Source: Candidatus Competibacter sp.
GTDB taxonomy: Bacteria > Pseudomonadota > Gammaproteobacteria > Competibacterales > Competibacteraceae
Direction: 5' to 3'
Length of the DNA: 64,000 bases
NCBI GenBank assembly: GCA_029624815.1
Contig: JARSSH010000035.1
Location: 1 to 64,000 of the forward strand
The notes beneath the pieces are model-generated. The model did not search any database, was not told the DNA's origin, and saw only the letters and a program-made list of their open reading frames with translations. Shown one piece after another: positions 45,018 to 54,427 of this stretch (the stretch's first letter is position 1; each line of letters starts with the position of its first letter). The position numbers and the translations under genes are program-made.

Positions 45018-45043
45018 GCTTACGCGTTTGAAAGCGTTTTTTT
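45018..45043 (+). terminator. candidate Rho-independent terminator
   Basis: A short inverted pair (GCTT / AAGC, extending by one) around a ten-base loop is followed by seven T residues at 45037-45043. It lies 45 bases after the cyclic-nucleotide-binding gene. A second perfect hairpin, CGAACCG / CGGTTCG, lies just before it near 44990-45008. Confidence 0.4.
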
Positions 45044-45150
45044 GCACGACGCGCCGCACGCTGCCCGCAAGCCTCCGTGCCAGCGGCACACCAAATCCGC
45101 TCCGGTCATGGCCGCGCGGCCAGTAACCGGTATCGCAGTGGATCTCCTCC

Positions 45151-47715
45151 GTGGAAACTGGCATGCCTGAAGCTTCTGTCGCCTATCAAGATGATTCGAA
45201 TCTGGCCGGCAACAGCCCGCTGCTGGGCGACTACCCGGTTGCCGGGTCCGGCTACGACGAAATGTTCGCGGCGCCCGGCCTGCTGCGTCCCCATTGGGGC
45301 GATATGGCGCGGGCGCTGGAGGAAATCGGCGGCGCGGAGCTGGAGCGCCGGCATTCCGAAATCCAACGTCTGCTGCAAGCGGACGGGGTCACTTACAACA
45401 CCTACGACGATCCGCGCGGTTCGCTGCGGCACTGGTTGGTCGATCCCATTCCACTGCTGATGACTGGCGAGGAATGGGACGGGCTGGCCATCGGTCTGGA
45501 GCAACGCTCGCGGCTGCTGAACGCGCTGCTGGCCGATCTTTACGACCGGCGGCTGGCGATTCGCCAAGGGTGGCTGCCGCCGGAGCTGATCTATGCGCAC
45601 CCCGGCTTCCTGGCGCCCTGTCATCGGTCGCTGCCGGCCGGATGCCGCTGGCTGACCTTTCACGGCGTGGACCTGGCCCGCGGGCCGGACGGCGCGTTCC
45701 GGATCCATGGCGACCGCGCCCAATCGCCGTCCGGCGCCGGGTATACGCTGGAAAACCGGGTCGTTCTGGCGCGGGCCCTACCGATGCTGTATCGCGACGC
45801 GCCCCTGCGTCGGCTGGCCAGCTTCCTGGAAACGGAACGGGCCACTCTGGCCGGCATGGCACGCCACAACCCCGACAGCCCGCACGTCGTGCTGCTGACG
45901 CCCGGTCCCAACAGTCCGGTCTATTTCGAACATGCCTACCTGGCCAACTATCTATCGCTTAGTTTGGTCGAGGGTGAAGATCTGGTGGTGCGCGATGGCC
46001 GGGTCTGGCTGAAAACCCTCGGCGGGCTGCGGCCGGTGGATGTGATCCTGCGGCGGGTATCGGACGTTTTTTGTGACCCGCTGGAACTGCGTGGCGACTC
46101 CCTGTTGGGCATCCCCGGACTGCTGCAAGCGGTGCGTGGCGGCCATGTCGCCCTGGCCAGCGCCTTGGGCAGCGGTCTCATCGAAAATCCTGGGCTGGCC
46201 GCCTTTCTACCGCTGCTGTGCCGGCATCTGCTGGGCGAGGATCTCAGGCTGCCGTCCCTGGCCACCTGGTGGTGCGGCAACCCGAGCGAGCGCAGCCATG
46301 TGCTGGCGAATCTGGACCGCTTGGTGGTGCGCTCGATTTTGGCGGACGGACCGTGTTGGGATGGTAGCCAGCTCGATGCGGTGGCCCGCGCGCGCCTGAT
46401 CGAGCAGATTCGCGCCAACCCGTACCGTTTTGTCGGCCAGGAACCGTTGCCGCTGCCCACCGCGCCGGTATTGGAAGAAGGCCGGCTAACGCCGCGACCA
46501 GTGATCCTGCGCGGTTTTACGGTCGCCGACGGCGACGGCTACCGAGCCATGCCCGGCGGTTTGGCTCGGGTCTCGTCCGGCCTGGACACCCTGCAATCCT
46601 CGCTGCAAAGCGGCGGCATCAGCAAGGACTGGTGGGTGCTGGCGCCGACCCCCCAACGCCACGTCAGCTTGTTGCGGCAATCCTACGGTCCGATCGTGGT
46701 GACTCGTGACGGCAGCGATCTGCCCAGCCGGGTCGCCGATGATCTGTACTGGATGGGCCGGTATCTCGAACGGCTCGACAGCACCGCGCGGTTGCTGCGG
46801 GAGGCGTTCGGGCGGTTGTTGGAGTGGGAGCAGGACAATACCGACGAGCGTTGCCTGGACGACTTACTTGACGCGTTGGAAATTCCGGTGCCGCCCGTGG
46901 CCGAATCGCCGCGCGCCCGTTTCTTCAACCTGCGTCAGGAACTGCTGGACCTGATCACCGACTCGGAGCATCCCAGCAGCATGCAAGCGCTGTTCGAGGG
47001 TCTGCTGCGGACTGGCCGCGCGGTGCGCAACCATCTGGGCGACGATAGCTGGCGATTGCTGAATCGCTTGCAGCAAAGCATCCAGGAGCCACCCAAAGGG
47101 CTGGGCGCCCGTCAGGCGCGGGAGCTGCTGGAAGAAGACCTGATGCTGATGGCGGCGTTTTCCGGACTGAGCAATGAAACCATGCCGCATCATCATGGCT
47201 GGCTGTTTTTCGACATCGGTCGCCATCTAGAACGAGTTTTGCATACTCTGGAGCTGTTCAAGCTGGCTTTCATTACCGCTCGCAATCCAGGGTTACCACT
47301 GTGGGAGGTGGTGCTCACCCTCACCGACAACCTGACCGCCTACCGCCGCCGCTACCGTTCCGCGCTGCATCCGACCGCGATCATCGACCTGTTGCTGTTC
47401 GACGAAGGCAATCCCCGGTCGGTCGGCTATCAGTTGCGGCGGCTGCAACGCAATGTCGGCCGACTGCACCGACCGGTGAGCTCCACCTACCGCAATGCCG
47501 AGGAACGCTTGATTCTGGAAGCCTTCACGACCTTGCAACTGGCCGACATCGAAGCCTTGGCCACGCTCTCCCACGACAGCACCCGCTCCAGCACCGAACT
47601 GACCCGCCTGCTGACCGCGATCCACACGCCGCTGCTGAACTTGTCCGATGCCCTGACCCACAGCCATTTCAGCCACGCCGAAGTGCCTCGGCAACTGATC
47701 GCCATGCCGCCGTGA
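45151..47715 (+). CDS. circularly permuted ATP-grasp / alpha-E fusion protein
   Basis: An 854-aa fusion. Residues about 30-520 form the circularly permuted ATP-grasp domain (PF04174/PF14403 type), with GVTYNTYDDP near the start, VVLLTPGPNSPVYFEHAYLA, and DVILRRVSDVFCDPLELRGD followed by GIPGLLQAVR. Residues about 535-850 form the helical alpha-E domain (DDLYWMGRYLERLDSTARLL ... FFDIGRHLERVLHTLELF). These are often separate genes. Together with a transglutaminase they form a predicted, poorly characterised peptide-ligating system. The start is a GTG at 45151, or an ATG at 45163 with GGAAA upstream. The stop overlaps the next start (GTGA). Confidence 0.9.
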   Translation: METGMPEASVAYQDDSNLAGNSPLLGDYPVAGSGYDEMFAAPGLLRPHWGDMARALEEIGGAELERRHSEIQRLLQADGVTYNTYDDPRGSLRHWLVDPIPLLMTGEEWDGLAIGLEQRSRLLNALLADLYDRRLAIRQGWLPPELIYAHPGFLAPCHRSLPAGCRWLTFHGVDLARGPDGAFRIHGDRAQSPSGAGYTLENRVVLARALPMLYRDAPLRRLASFLETERATLAGMARHNPDSPHVVLLTPGPNSPVYFEHAYLANYLSLSLVEGEDLVVRDGRVWLKTLGGLRPVDVILRRVSDVFCDPLELRGDSLLGIPGLLQAVRGGHVALASALGSGLIENPGLAAFLPLLCRHLLGEDLRLPSLATWWCGNPSERSHVLANLDRLVVRSILADGPCWDGSQLDAVARARLIEQIRANPYRFVGQEPLPLPTAPVLEEGRLTPRPVILRGFTVADGDGYRAMPGGLARVSSGLDTLQSSLQSGGISKDWWVLAPTPQRHVSLLRQSYGPIVVTRDGSDLPSRVADDLYWMGRYLERLDSTARLLREAFGRLLEWEQDNTDERCLDDLLDALEIPVPPVAESPRARFFNLRQELLDLITDSEHPSSMQALFEGLLRTGRAVRNHLGDDSWRLLNRLQQSIQEPPKGLGARQARELLEEDLMLMAAFSGLSNETMPHHHGWLFFDIGRHLERVLHTLELFKLAFITARNPGLPLWEVVLTLTDNLTAYRRRYRSALHPTAIIDLLLFDEGNPRSVGYQLRRLQRNVGRLHRPVSSTYRNAEERLILEAFTTLQLADIEALATLSHDSTRSSTELTRLLTAIHTPLLNLSDALTHSHFSHAEVPRQLIAMPP

Positions 47716-48617
47716 AATACACCATCACCCATCGTACTCTCTACCATTACAGCAGCGGTGTGGCCTTGTGCCACAACCAGGCGTGGTTGTTGCCGCGGGA
47801 AGCAAGCTGGCAGCGTTGCCGGCCCAGTCGCATCACCATTCAGCCGAGGCCGGCGTTGTCCGCCGAGCGAGAGGATTTTTTCGGCAACCGGGTACTGTAT
47901 TTCGCGATTCAGGACATTCACCAGCGTCTTGAAGTCACCCTCGTCACCGAGGTCCAGGTGCTGGATGCACGACCGTTCGGTCAATCCAGTCCATCGCCGG
48001 CCTGGGAACAGGCCTGCCGGATGCTGCGGGAAGATCCGGACCCTGAAATCATCGAAGCCCGGCTGTTCGTGTTGGATTCGCCGTTCGTGAGCCTGCATCC
48101 AGCCTTCCGCGAGTATGCCGAGCCTAGCTTTCCCGCGGGGCGGCCGTTGCTGGAAGCCGTGGCGGATCTAAGCCGGCGCATCAATCGGGAATTCACCTAC
48201 GACCCGCATTTCACCACGACCGCCACCCCACTGGGCGAAGTCCTGAGCGAGCGACGTGGGGTCTGCCAGGACTTCGCCCATCTGGGGATCGCCTGCCTGC
48301 GAGCATTGGGTCTGGCGGCGCGCTACGTCAGTGGCTATTTGGAAACCATGCCTCCACCAGGTCGGCCGCGGCTGGTCGGCGCCGATGCGTCGCACGCCTG
48401 GCTGGCGGTCTATATCCCCGGTACTGGCTGGGCGGAGTTCGATCCGACCAACGACTGCATGCCGGGAGAGCGGCACGTCACCCTGGCCTGGGGACGGGAT
48501 TATGGCGATGTCGCGCCGCTCACCGGGGTGATGACCGGCGGCGGTTCGCATTCGCTGGAAGTATCGGTGGATGTGGAGCCGCATGCGGAATCCCCATCGA
48601 GAACCGAGCGGAAATAG
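47712..48617 (+). CDS. transglutaminase-like cysteine peptidase
   Basis: A 301-aa cytoplasmic transglutaminase-family protein. The N-terminal about 130 residues are the bacterial transglutaminase-N beta domain (YTITHRTLYHYSSGVALCHN). The catalytic triad follows: Cys in RRGVCQDFAHLGIACLRALG, His in GADASHAWLAVYIPGTGW and Asp in AEFDPTNDC. Its GTG start overlaps the ATP-grasp/alpha-E stop, so the two are made together. In the predicted system it would hydrolyse or transfer the peptide bond made by the ATP-grasp enzyme. Its substrate is unknown. Confidence 0.92.
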   Translation: MKYTITHRTLYHYSSGVALCHNQAWLLPREASWQRCRPSRITIQPRPALSAEREDFFGNRVLYFAIQDIHQRLEVTLVTEVQVLDARPFGQSSPSPAWEQACRMLREDPDPEIIEARLFVLDSPFVSLHPAFREYAEPSFPAGRPLLEAVADLSRRINREFTYDPHFTTTATPLGEVLSERRGVCQDFAHLGIACLRALGLAARYVSGYLETMPPPGRPRLVGADASHAWLAVYIPGTGWAEFDPTNDCMPGERHVTLAWGRDYGDVAPLTGVMTGGGSHSLEVSVDVEPHAESPSRTERK

Positions 48618-48627
48618 ATAAGCCCAA

Positions 48628-49065
48628 TCAAATCCGTACCGCCAGGACATCGCAGGGGGCGCCATGCAGCACGGCGTTGGCGGTCGATCCCAGCAGCAGC
48701 GCCAAACCGTGGCGTCCGTGGCTTCCCACCACGATCAGGTCAACGCCGTGCTCCCGAGCGGCATCGAGGATGCCCTCCTTGGTGGAAAGGGCGCTGACCA
48801 CCCATTGTTCGGCGCCTTCCATGTCCAGGCGACGCGCTATTTCGCCGAGCGCCTTCCGTGCTTCTTCCAACAGCGCTTGGTCGGGTAAATCCGGCAACAC
48901 TGGCAGCAGCTCATAGCCGCCGCCCAAACCGATGTTGACATCCTCGATCACATGGATCAGGTTCAATTGAGCGCCATATTGGCGGGCGATATCCTTGGCG
49001 CGTTCGCCGACCCGCAACGCCTCGTCGGAAAAATCGGCGGCGAATAAAATGTGTTGGTAAGCCAT
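48628..49065 (-). CDS. universal stress protein (UspA family)
   Basis: A 145-aa single-domain Usp. The N-terminus HILFAADFSDEALRVGERA and the ATP-binding pattern GSHGRHGLALLLGSTANAVL (G-x2-G-x9-G-S/T) indicate an ATP-binding, UspFG-like type. It is cytoplasmic with no signal. It converges with the transglutaminase gene, leaving 10 bases between the stops. Its role is likely stress tolerance, but nothing in the sequence says which stress. Confidence 0.92.
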   Translation of the reverse strand: MAYQHILFAADFSDEALRVGERAKDIARQYGAQLNLIHVIEDVNIGLGGGYELLPVLPDLPDQALLEEARKALGEIARRLDMEGAEQWVVSALSTKEGILDAAREHGVDLIVVGSHGRHGLALLLGSTANAVLHGAPCDVLAVRI

Positions 49066-49143
49066 CTCGCTTCCTCCCGAGTTATTTCATTCAATGGACT
49101 TGAACCGGCTACCGCGCCGGTTCGATGGTGGCGGAATCCGGAT

Positions 49144-49650
49144 TCATTGCGCCATCGCCTCCAACAGCGCCCGCAGAAACTCGCGGGTTTGCTGGCGGGA
49201 CGGGTCGTCCGGCGGCAACCGTTCCCGCGCCTCGCGCAAGGCGCCCACCCCAAGCCGTACCTGCACCAGACCGAGATTGTGCAGGGTTCGCGCATCGTCG
49301 CGGCGACGCAGCGCCTCCCGGTAGGCGTGCTCCGCCATATCCAGCCGTCCCTGTTCGGCGTAGAGATTGCCCAACCGGAACCAGGGATCGGTTTCTCGTG
49401 GCTGCAAACGGGTCAGTTGCAGATAATACCCTTCCGCCACATCCCAGCGACCGGTGGCGTAGGCTTGCAGCGCCCGTTCCTCGATGAAATCCGGGCCCGG
49501 CGGCGCTGTGGGCGCCGATGCGGCCGGCGCCGCCCGATCGCTTGGCGGGCGCGACGCGGTGGGTTCCAAACGGGTCGATGCGCCTTGCACTGTGGCGCAA
49601 CCGGCCAAAACCATGCCGCAGGTTGCGACCAACGAAATCCGTAATAGCAT
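49144..49650 (-). CDS. TPR-repeat lipoprotein
   Basis: A 168-aa lipoprotein. The signal sequence MLLRISLVATCGMVLAGCAT carries a lipobox with the lipidated cysteine at residue 18. A proline/alanine-rich linker follows, then about three tetratricopeptide repeats (ALQAYATGRWDVAEGYYLQL, WFRLGNLYAEQGRLDMAEHA, RTLHNLGLVQVRLGVGALRE). The frame stays open further upstream but only this ATG gives a lipoprotein start. It is divergent from the BepA-like gene and probably scaffolds an envelope complex. No specific partner can be named. Confidence 0.8.
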   Translation of the reverse strand: MLLRISLVATCGMVLAGCATVQGASTRLEPTASRPPSDRAAPAASAPTAPPGPDFIEERALQAYATGRWDVAEGYYLQLTRLQPRETDPWFRLGNLYAEQGRLDMAEHAYREALRRRDDARTLHNLGLVQVRLGVGALREARERLPPDDPSRQQTREFLRALLEAMAQ

Positions 49651-49749
49651 TTGGACAAACCTTTCCGGCGAACGGCGTATTGGGAATTTCGTGGAACGCG
49701 CCGCGCATTCCCAAGTCCAAATTCGAATACTTTGCAAATCGAAAATCCG

Positions 49750-51228
49750 ATGTCTCATCGTTTGCTTTCCCTGGTTTTGAGCCTATCGCTTGGCATGGCT
49801 TCGTTCGCGCCGGTCGGCGCGCAATCCATCCTGTTGCCGGATATGGGCGATCCCTCGCGCGCGTATTTCGGCCCCGACGACGAGCAGCAGATGGGTCTGC
49901 AAATCATGCGGCAACTCCGCGCTCGTGGGGCGGTGCTGGAAGACGTGCAGTTGAACGAATACCTCGATTCCATCGGTCAAGGCATCGCGACCTACGCCGA
50001 TCAAAACGGTGTGCCATTCGCTTTTTTCTTCGTTCGCAACCCCGGCATCAATGCCTTCGCCCTGCCGCATAACTTCATCGGCATCAATACCGGCCTGTTG
50101 CTGGCCACGCAGCGGGAAGACGAGCTGGCGGGGGTCATGGCCCACGAAATCGCTCACGTTTCGCAGAAGCACATCGTTCGCGCCATTGCCGACATGAAGC
50201 GTCTGACGTTGCCGCTGGCGGCGGCGATGGTGGCTTCGGCGGCACTGGCGGCGGCCAGCAGCCAAGCCGGTCAAGCGGCCATGGTAGGCGCCATGGCCGC
50301 CGGCGCCCAGCACCAGATCAGTTTTACCCGCGCCAACGAACAGGAGGCGGACCGCATCGGCATGCAGCTGCTGGCCAAGGCCGGTTTCGATCCCCAGGGC
50401 ATGGGCGATTTCTTTAGAAAATTGGAACGGGCATCCAGCGGCGAGGCCCGCAACCAGATTCCCGAAATGCTGCTCACCCACCCGCGCCCGGAAAGTCGCG
50501 CCGCCGACATGCAGGATCGAGTTGAGGTTCCGCCGCTGCGACGCACCGTACCCCGCGACCGCAACGCTTACGATCTCGCCAAGGCCCGGGCACGGGTACT
50601 GACGAGCGAGGATACCCATACCCTCATCCGGGAACTGGAAATCCTGCTGGCCAAGGGTGACGGGGCCGATCCCACCGCCGTGCGCTATGCATACGCGCTG
50701 GCGCTGCGTCAGGCTGGCCGCTATGACGAGGCCCGACAGCAGGTGGCGCGCCTGGTCGGCGGCGATCCCGACCGGCTGGCTTTCCGAATCGAGGCGGCGG
50801 AAATCGCGCTGGCCCAGGGCGACCGACAACAAGCCTGGCGGCTGTTCGAGGAGGCCCGCAAGCTCTATCCGGACGATTTTACCTTGGCCATGCACTACGG
50901 TCGCGCCCTGGCCACTCAGGGCGATCCGACGTTGGCGATGCGCTTGCTGCAACCACATCTGCGTCGCCATCCCAACGATCCCCTGCTGTATGCAAGCTAT
51001 GCCCAGGCGGCGCAGCGGGCGGGCGACATGGCGGCGACCCATGCCACCATGGCTGAATATCATTACCTGAACGGCGAACTGTTGCCCGCCATCGAGCAAT
51101 TGGAACTCGGTCTCCGGAATCCCGGTCTGTCGCCGAACCGGGAAGCCCAGTTGCGCGCCCGGCTCAAGCAGTTCAGGGCGGAAGCCATCGCCCTGGATCT
51201 GCCGGTTCCCAAGCGGGCTTCGCCCTGA
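49750..51228 (+). CDS. bepA: BepA-like M48 metalloprotease with TPR domain
   Basis: Periplasmic zinc protease/chaperone that checks outer-membrane protein (LptD, BamA) assembly. The 492-aa precursor has a signal peptide ending near GAQ (residue 25). The M48 domain has HEIAH (zinc ligands and catalytic Glu in VMAHEIAHVSQKH) and the third ligand in RANEQEADRIGMQLL. The His switch region LLTHPRPESRAADM is also present. About residues 300-480 are TPR repeats. The region before the ATG overlaps the divergent lipoprotein's control region. Confidence 0.93.
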   Translation: MSHRLLSLVLSLSLGMASFAPVGAQSILLPDMGDPSRAYFGPDDEQQMGLQIMRQLRARGAVLEDVQLNEYLDSIGQGIATYADQNGVPFAFFFVRNPGINAFALPHNFIGINTGLLLATQREDELAGVMAHEIAHVSQKHIVRAIADMKRLTLPLAAAMVASAALAAASSQAGQAAMVGAMAAGAQHQISFTRANEQEADRIGMQLLAKAGFDPQGMGDFFRKLERASSGEARNQIPEMLLTHPRPESRAADMQDRVEVPPLRRTVPRDRNAYDLAKARARVLTSEDTHTLIRELEILLAKGDGADPTAVRYAYALALRQAGRYDEARQQVARLVGGDPDRLAFRIEAAEIALAQGDRQQAWRLFEEARKLYPDDFTLAMHYGRALATQGDPTLAMRLLQPHLRRHPNDPLLYASYAQAAQRAGDMAATHATMAEYHYLNGELLPAIEQLELGLRNPGLSPNREAQLRARLKQFRAEAIALDLPVPKRASP

Positions 51229-51332
51229 ATCGTGGAAGTCGGCCTGGCCAATGCAACGCCCTGCACCGATCCGATCGACCCACTATACTCAGGCCATATC
51301 GACACCACCATCCAAAGAATTTCTTCCCGCCC

Positions 51333-51929
51333 ATGACCGATCGAAATCCCACCGCCGAGCCAGGCATGTTCGACGTCGAATTGTTAATCAAGCAGTCTCG
51401 CGCCTATCTGGCGTTCGGCGAGCAAATCCGTCGGTTTACCGAACAGTTTCCCAGCGACCCGCAGCCAACCGACTGGGACACCGCACTGCGCCAGCATTTT
51501 GATCGATTCAAAGCGATGGTCGCTCAATCGAGCGAGGATTCGAACCTCAATCCCGATCTGGCACAGCTGTGGACATTGACCCTGGAAAGCTGGCAACAGG
51601 CAGCCTCGTCCTTGGGAATCTCCGCCATTGCCTCTCGCGCCGGTCCAAGCGCGGATGCCTGGCAAGTCTATCAGCAGATCCTGGGCGAATACTTCGAATT
51701 GCTGCGGCAGTCGGCCATGACCGCGCTGGATCTTATGGAAAAACGGCTGCGCGACCGCGCGGTCGCCGGCGAGGCCGCCGGCAGCCTGCGCGAATTGTTT
51801 AACTTGTGGGTGGATTGCAACGAGGAAACTTACGGTCGGATGCTGCGCGGCGCCGAATATAGCGAACTTAGCGGTCGCCTGCTGAATGCGTTGCTGGGCT
51901 GCCGCGCGAGCGGGGAAACCACGCCATGA
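51333..51929 (+). CDS. phaE: class III PHA synthase subunit PhaE, short form
   Basis: Activating subunit of the PhaE/PhaC polyhydroxyalkanoate synthase. At 198 aa it is much shorter than the roughly 350 aa of purple sulfur bacterial PhaE. The visible similarity lies in the helical middle (LWTLTLESWQQAASSLG, AWQVYQQILGEYFELLRQSA) and the conserved end (LFNLWVDCNEETYGRMLRGA, EYSELSGRLLNALL). The start has only a weak ribosome site. Its stop overlaps the phaC start (ATGA), which supports the assignment. Confidence 0.88.
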   Translation: MTDRNPTAEPGMFDVELLIKQSRAYLAFGEQIRRFTEQFPSDPQPTDWDTALRQHFDRFKAMVAQSSEDSNLNPDLAQLWTLTLESWQQAASSLGISAIASRAGPSADAWQVYQQILGEYFELLRQSAMTALDLMEKRLRDRAVAGEAAGSLRELFNLWVDCNEETYGRMLRGAEYSELSGRLLNALLGCRASGETTP

Positions 51930-52981
51930 TCGGTCTGACGTCCGAACGGATCGCCGAGGAACTTCAAGCCTTCCAAGCCAAACTGGCCCAAGGCGCCCAC
52001 ACCCTGAGCGGTTTGGGCGAGATCGAGGTCGGCGTATCCCCTCGGGAGGCGGTCTATCAGGAAGACAAGCTGACGCTGTATCGCTATCGACCCCGGACGG
52101 AAAAGCCGCATCCGGTGCCGTTGCTTATCGTCTATGCTCTGGTCAACCGGCCCTATATGATGGACTTACAGGAAGACCGTTCCATGATCCGCGGTTTGCT
52201 GGATGCCGGTCTGGATGTCTACCTGATCGACTGGGGCTACCCGGACGCCGCCGACCGCGAATTGGGCCTGACGGACTATATCCATCGCTATATCGACCAT
52301 TGCGTGGACGTCTTGCGCGAGCGTTGCGGGCAGGATGCGATCAACCTGCTGGGAGTCTGCCAGGGCGGCACCCTTAGTCTGTGCTTTTCGTCGCTCTATC
52401 CGGAGAAGATCCGTAACCTCGTCACCATGGTGACTCCGGTGGATTTCCACACGCCGGACAATCTGTTAACCCACCTGATCCGGCATGTGGACGTGGATTT
52501 GCTGGTGAATACCCTCGGCAACCTGCCCGGCCAGTTGCTAAATTTTACCTTTCTGTCGCTCAGTCCGTTTCGGCTGGCCGGACAGAAGTATGTGGACTTG
52601 ACCGATATCTTCGACGATGCCCAGGCACTGCGGAATTTTCTGCGGATGGAAAAGTGGATTTTCGATAGCCCGGACCAAGCCGGCGAGGCGTTCCGCCAGT
52701 TTGCCAAGGATTTTTTTCAGCAGAACAAGCTGATCAAGGGCGAAGTGAACATCGGCGACCGACGGGTGAATCTGGGGAACATCGTCATGCCGGTGCTGAA
52801 TGTATATGCCGCTCAGGACCATCTGGTGCCGCCCGCCGCTTCCAAAGCGTTGGCGGAATGCTGTGGCAGTCGGGATTACTCGGAGTATTCCTTCCAGGGG
52901 GGCCATATCGGCATTTACGTCAGCAGCCGCGCCCAACGCGAAGTGCCACTGGCGGTCGCGGCCTGGTTGCTGGCGCGTTAG
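51926..52981 (+). CDS. phaC: class III PHA synthase catalytic subunit PhaC
   Basis: Polymerises hydroxyacyl-CoA (mainly 3-hydroxybutyryl-CoA) on the granule surface. The 351-aa length is typical of class III. The lipase-like box LLGVCQGGTLSL carries the nucleophile Cys145. The aspartate lies in VLNVYAAQDHLVPP and the catalytic histidine in FQGGHIGIYVSS. Other family blocks are LIVYALVNRPYMMDL and LLDAGLDVYLIDWGYPDAAD. It is expressed with phaE and converges on phaR. Confidence 0.96.
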   Translation: MIGLTSERIAEELQAFQAKLAQGAHTLSGLGEIEVGVSPREAVYQEDKLTLYRYRPRTEKPHPVPLLIVYALVNRPYMMDLQEDRSMIRGLLDAGLDVYLIDWGYPDAADRELGLTDYIHRYIDHCVDVLRERCGQDAINLLGVCQGGTLSLCFSSLYPEKIRNLVTMVTPVDFHTPDNLLTHLIRHVDVDLLVNTLGNLPGQLLNFTFLSLSPFRLAGQKYVDLTDIFDDAQALRNFLRMEKWIFDSPDQAGEAFRQFAKDFFQQNKLIKGEVNIGDRRVNLGNIVMPVLNVYAAQDHLVPPAASKALAECCGSRDYSEYSFQGGHIGIYVSSRAQREVPLAVAAWLLAR

Positions 52982-53030
52982 AGGAATCGCTGTCGGCCAC
53001 GCACGGCGTTCAACCCGGAAAGGGCATCAA

Positions 53031-53591
53031 TCAATCTGGGTGGTCTTTCCGTGCCTTCCTGGGCTTTTCCGGTTCGCTACTTGCGATCGAACCGTCGACC
53101 CGGGCGGTTTGCCGGGAGAGAGGAGCCAATTCGCTGACCGTCTCCGGCGGGATGTAGGGTTTCTGAAACCGCTCGTTGACGCTTTTCCACAAGGAGAGGT
53201 TGTGTTCCACCAGTTCGGTGACCATCGCCAGCGGATTCTTGCCGATAAGCGTGCGCATCTGCTCCCGAAACAGGTGCTGCTGGTCCACGAACGCCTGCAA
53301 GCTTTTCTCCAGATAATTGCCCATCATGCCTTGCAGGGTGTCGCCGTAGAAACGGATGATGTGCGCCAACACTTCCGCGGTAAAAATCGGATTGCCCTGT
53401 TCTTCCTGTTCGCTGATGATCTGCAACAGGATCCCGCGCGTGATGTCGGTATTGGTGCGAGCGTCGATGACATGGAACTCGGCGCGTTCCAGCACCAGTT
53501 GCTTGACATCCTCAAGGGTGATGTAGCTGCTGATGGCCGTATCGTAGAGCCGGCGATTCGGGTATTTTTTGATGGTGCGCAGTTCGCTCAT
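53031..53591 (-). CDS. phaR: PHA synthesis transcriptional repressor PhaR
   Basis: Binds DNA and nascent polymer granules and represses phasin and itself. The 186-aa start gives MSELRTIKKYPNRRLYDTAI, the standard DNA-binding PHB/PHA accumulation domain. The following ITLEDVKQLVLERAEFHVID and the middle region with TNTDITRGILLQIISEQEEQ are characteristic. The C-terminal about 25 residues are charged and low-complexity. It is the last gene of phaA-phbB-phaR, all on the minus strand. Two nearby in-frame ATGs (53600, 53633) are weaker alternatives. Confidence 0.93.
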   Translation of the reverse strand: MSELRTIKKYPNRRLYDTAISSYITLEDVKQLVLERAEFHVIDARTNTDITRGILLQIISEQEEQGNPIFTAEVLAHIIRFYGDTLQGMMGNYLEKSLQAFVDQQHLFREQMRTLIGKNPLAMVTELVEHNLSLWKSVNERFQKPYIPPETVSELAPLSRQTARVDGSIASSEPEKPRKARKDHPD

Positions 53592-53652
53592 GGCGGGCAT
53601 ATAAAAAGCGGCGCGGCGCCGGCCGGAAGGCAAGCGCCGCGCGATTCAGGGC

Positions 53653-54396
53653 TTAGCGGAAGTAGAGACCGCCGTTCACGGTGACGTCTTCGCCGGTCAG
53701 GAAACCGCCGTCCTCAGCGGTCATGAAGGCGACGGTGCGGCCGATTTCGGAAGGCTCGCCCAGACGGCCGACTGGAATGGTTTTGACGATGGACGCCAGT
53801 ACGTCTTCCCGGATGGCCCGCACCATTTCAGTGCCGATATAGCCGGGGGAGATCGAGTTGACGGTAACGCCCTTCTTGGCGCATTCCTGAGCCAGCGACT
53901 TGGTGAACCCGTAGACCGCCGCCTTGGTGGCGGAGTAGTTGGTCTGGCCGGCTTGGCCCTTGATGCCGTTCACCGACGAAATGTTGACGATGCGGCCCCA
54001 ACCCCGTTCCACCATTTTCCCGTAGACCTGCTTGGTCATGTTGAACATGCTGTTCAGGTTGGTGTTGATGACCGCGAGCCACTGTTCCGAGGTCATCTTG
54101 TGGAACATGGCGTCGCGGGTGATACCGGCGTTGTTGACCAGAATTTCGATCGGGCCGACTTCCGCCTCGATCTTCTTGCACGCTTCGGCGCAGGACTCGA
54201 AATCGGTGACATCGGCCAGATAGACCGGAATGTCGAGGCCCTCGGCCTTACGATCGGCCTTCCACTTGTCCACGGCTTCCTGACTGAGGCCGTTGTAGTC
54301 GACCGCGACCGCGCGGCGGCCCTGTTCGATCAGTGCCTTGCACATGGCCGTGCCCAAACCACCGATACCACCAGTAACGACTGCGACTCGAGACAT
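53653..54396 (-). CDS. phaB: acetoacetyl-CoA reductase PhbB
   Basis: NADPH-dependent short-chain dehydrogenase giving (R)-3-hydroxybutyryl-CoA from acetoacetyl-CoA. The 247-aa protein starts VAVVTGGIGGLGTAMCKALI (dinucleotide fold). It has NNAGITRDAMFHKMTSEQW, catalytic Ser in VNISSVNGIKGQAGQTNYSA and the Tyr-x3-Lys pair in NYSATKAAVYGFT. SPGYIGTEMV follows. GAGGAG precedes the ATG. It lies between phaA (31 bp upstream) and phaR. Confidence 0.95.
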   Translation of the reverse strand: MSRVAVVTGGIGGLGTAMCKALIEQGRRAVAVDYNGLSQEAVDKWKADRKAEGLDIPVYLADVTDFESCAEACKKIEAEVGPIEILVNNAGITRDAMFHKMTSEQWLAVINTNLNSMFNMTKQVYGKMVERGWGRIVNISSVNGIKGQAGQTNYSATKAAVYGFTKSLAQECAKKGVTVNSISPGYIGTEMVRAIREDVLASIVKTIPVGRLGEPSEIGRTVAFMTAEDGGFLTGEDVTVNGGLYFR

Positions 54397-54427
54397 TAGA
54401 GACTTCTCCTCGGATTTTTGGTTGGAA

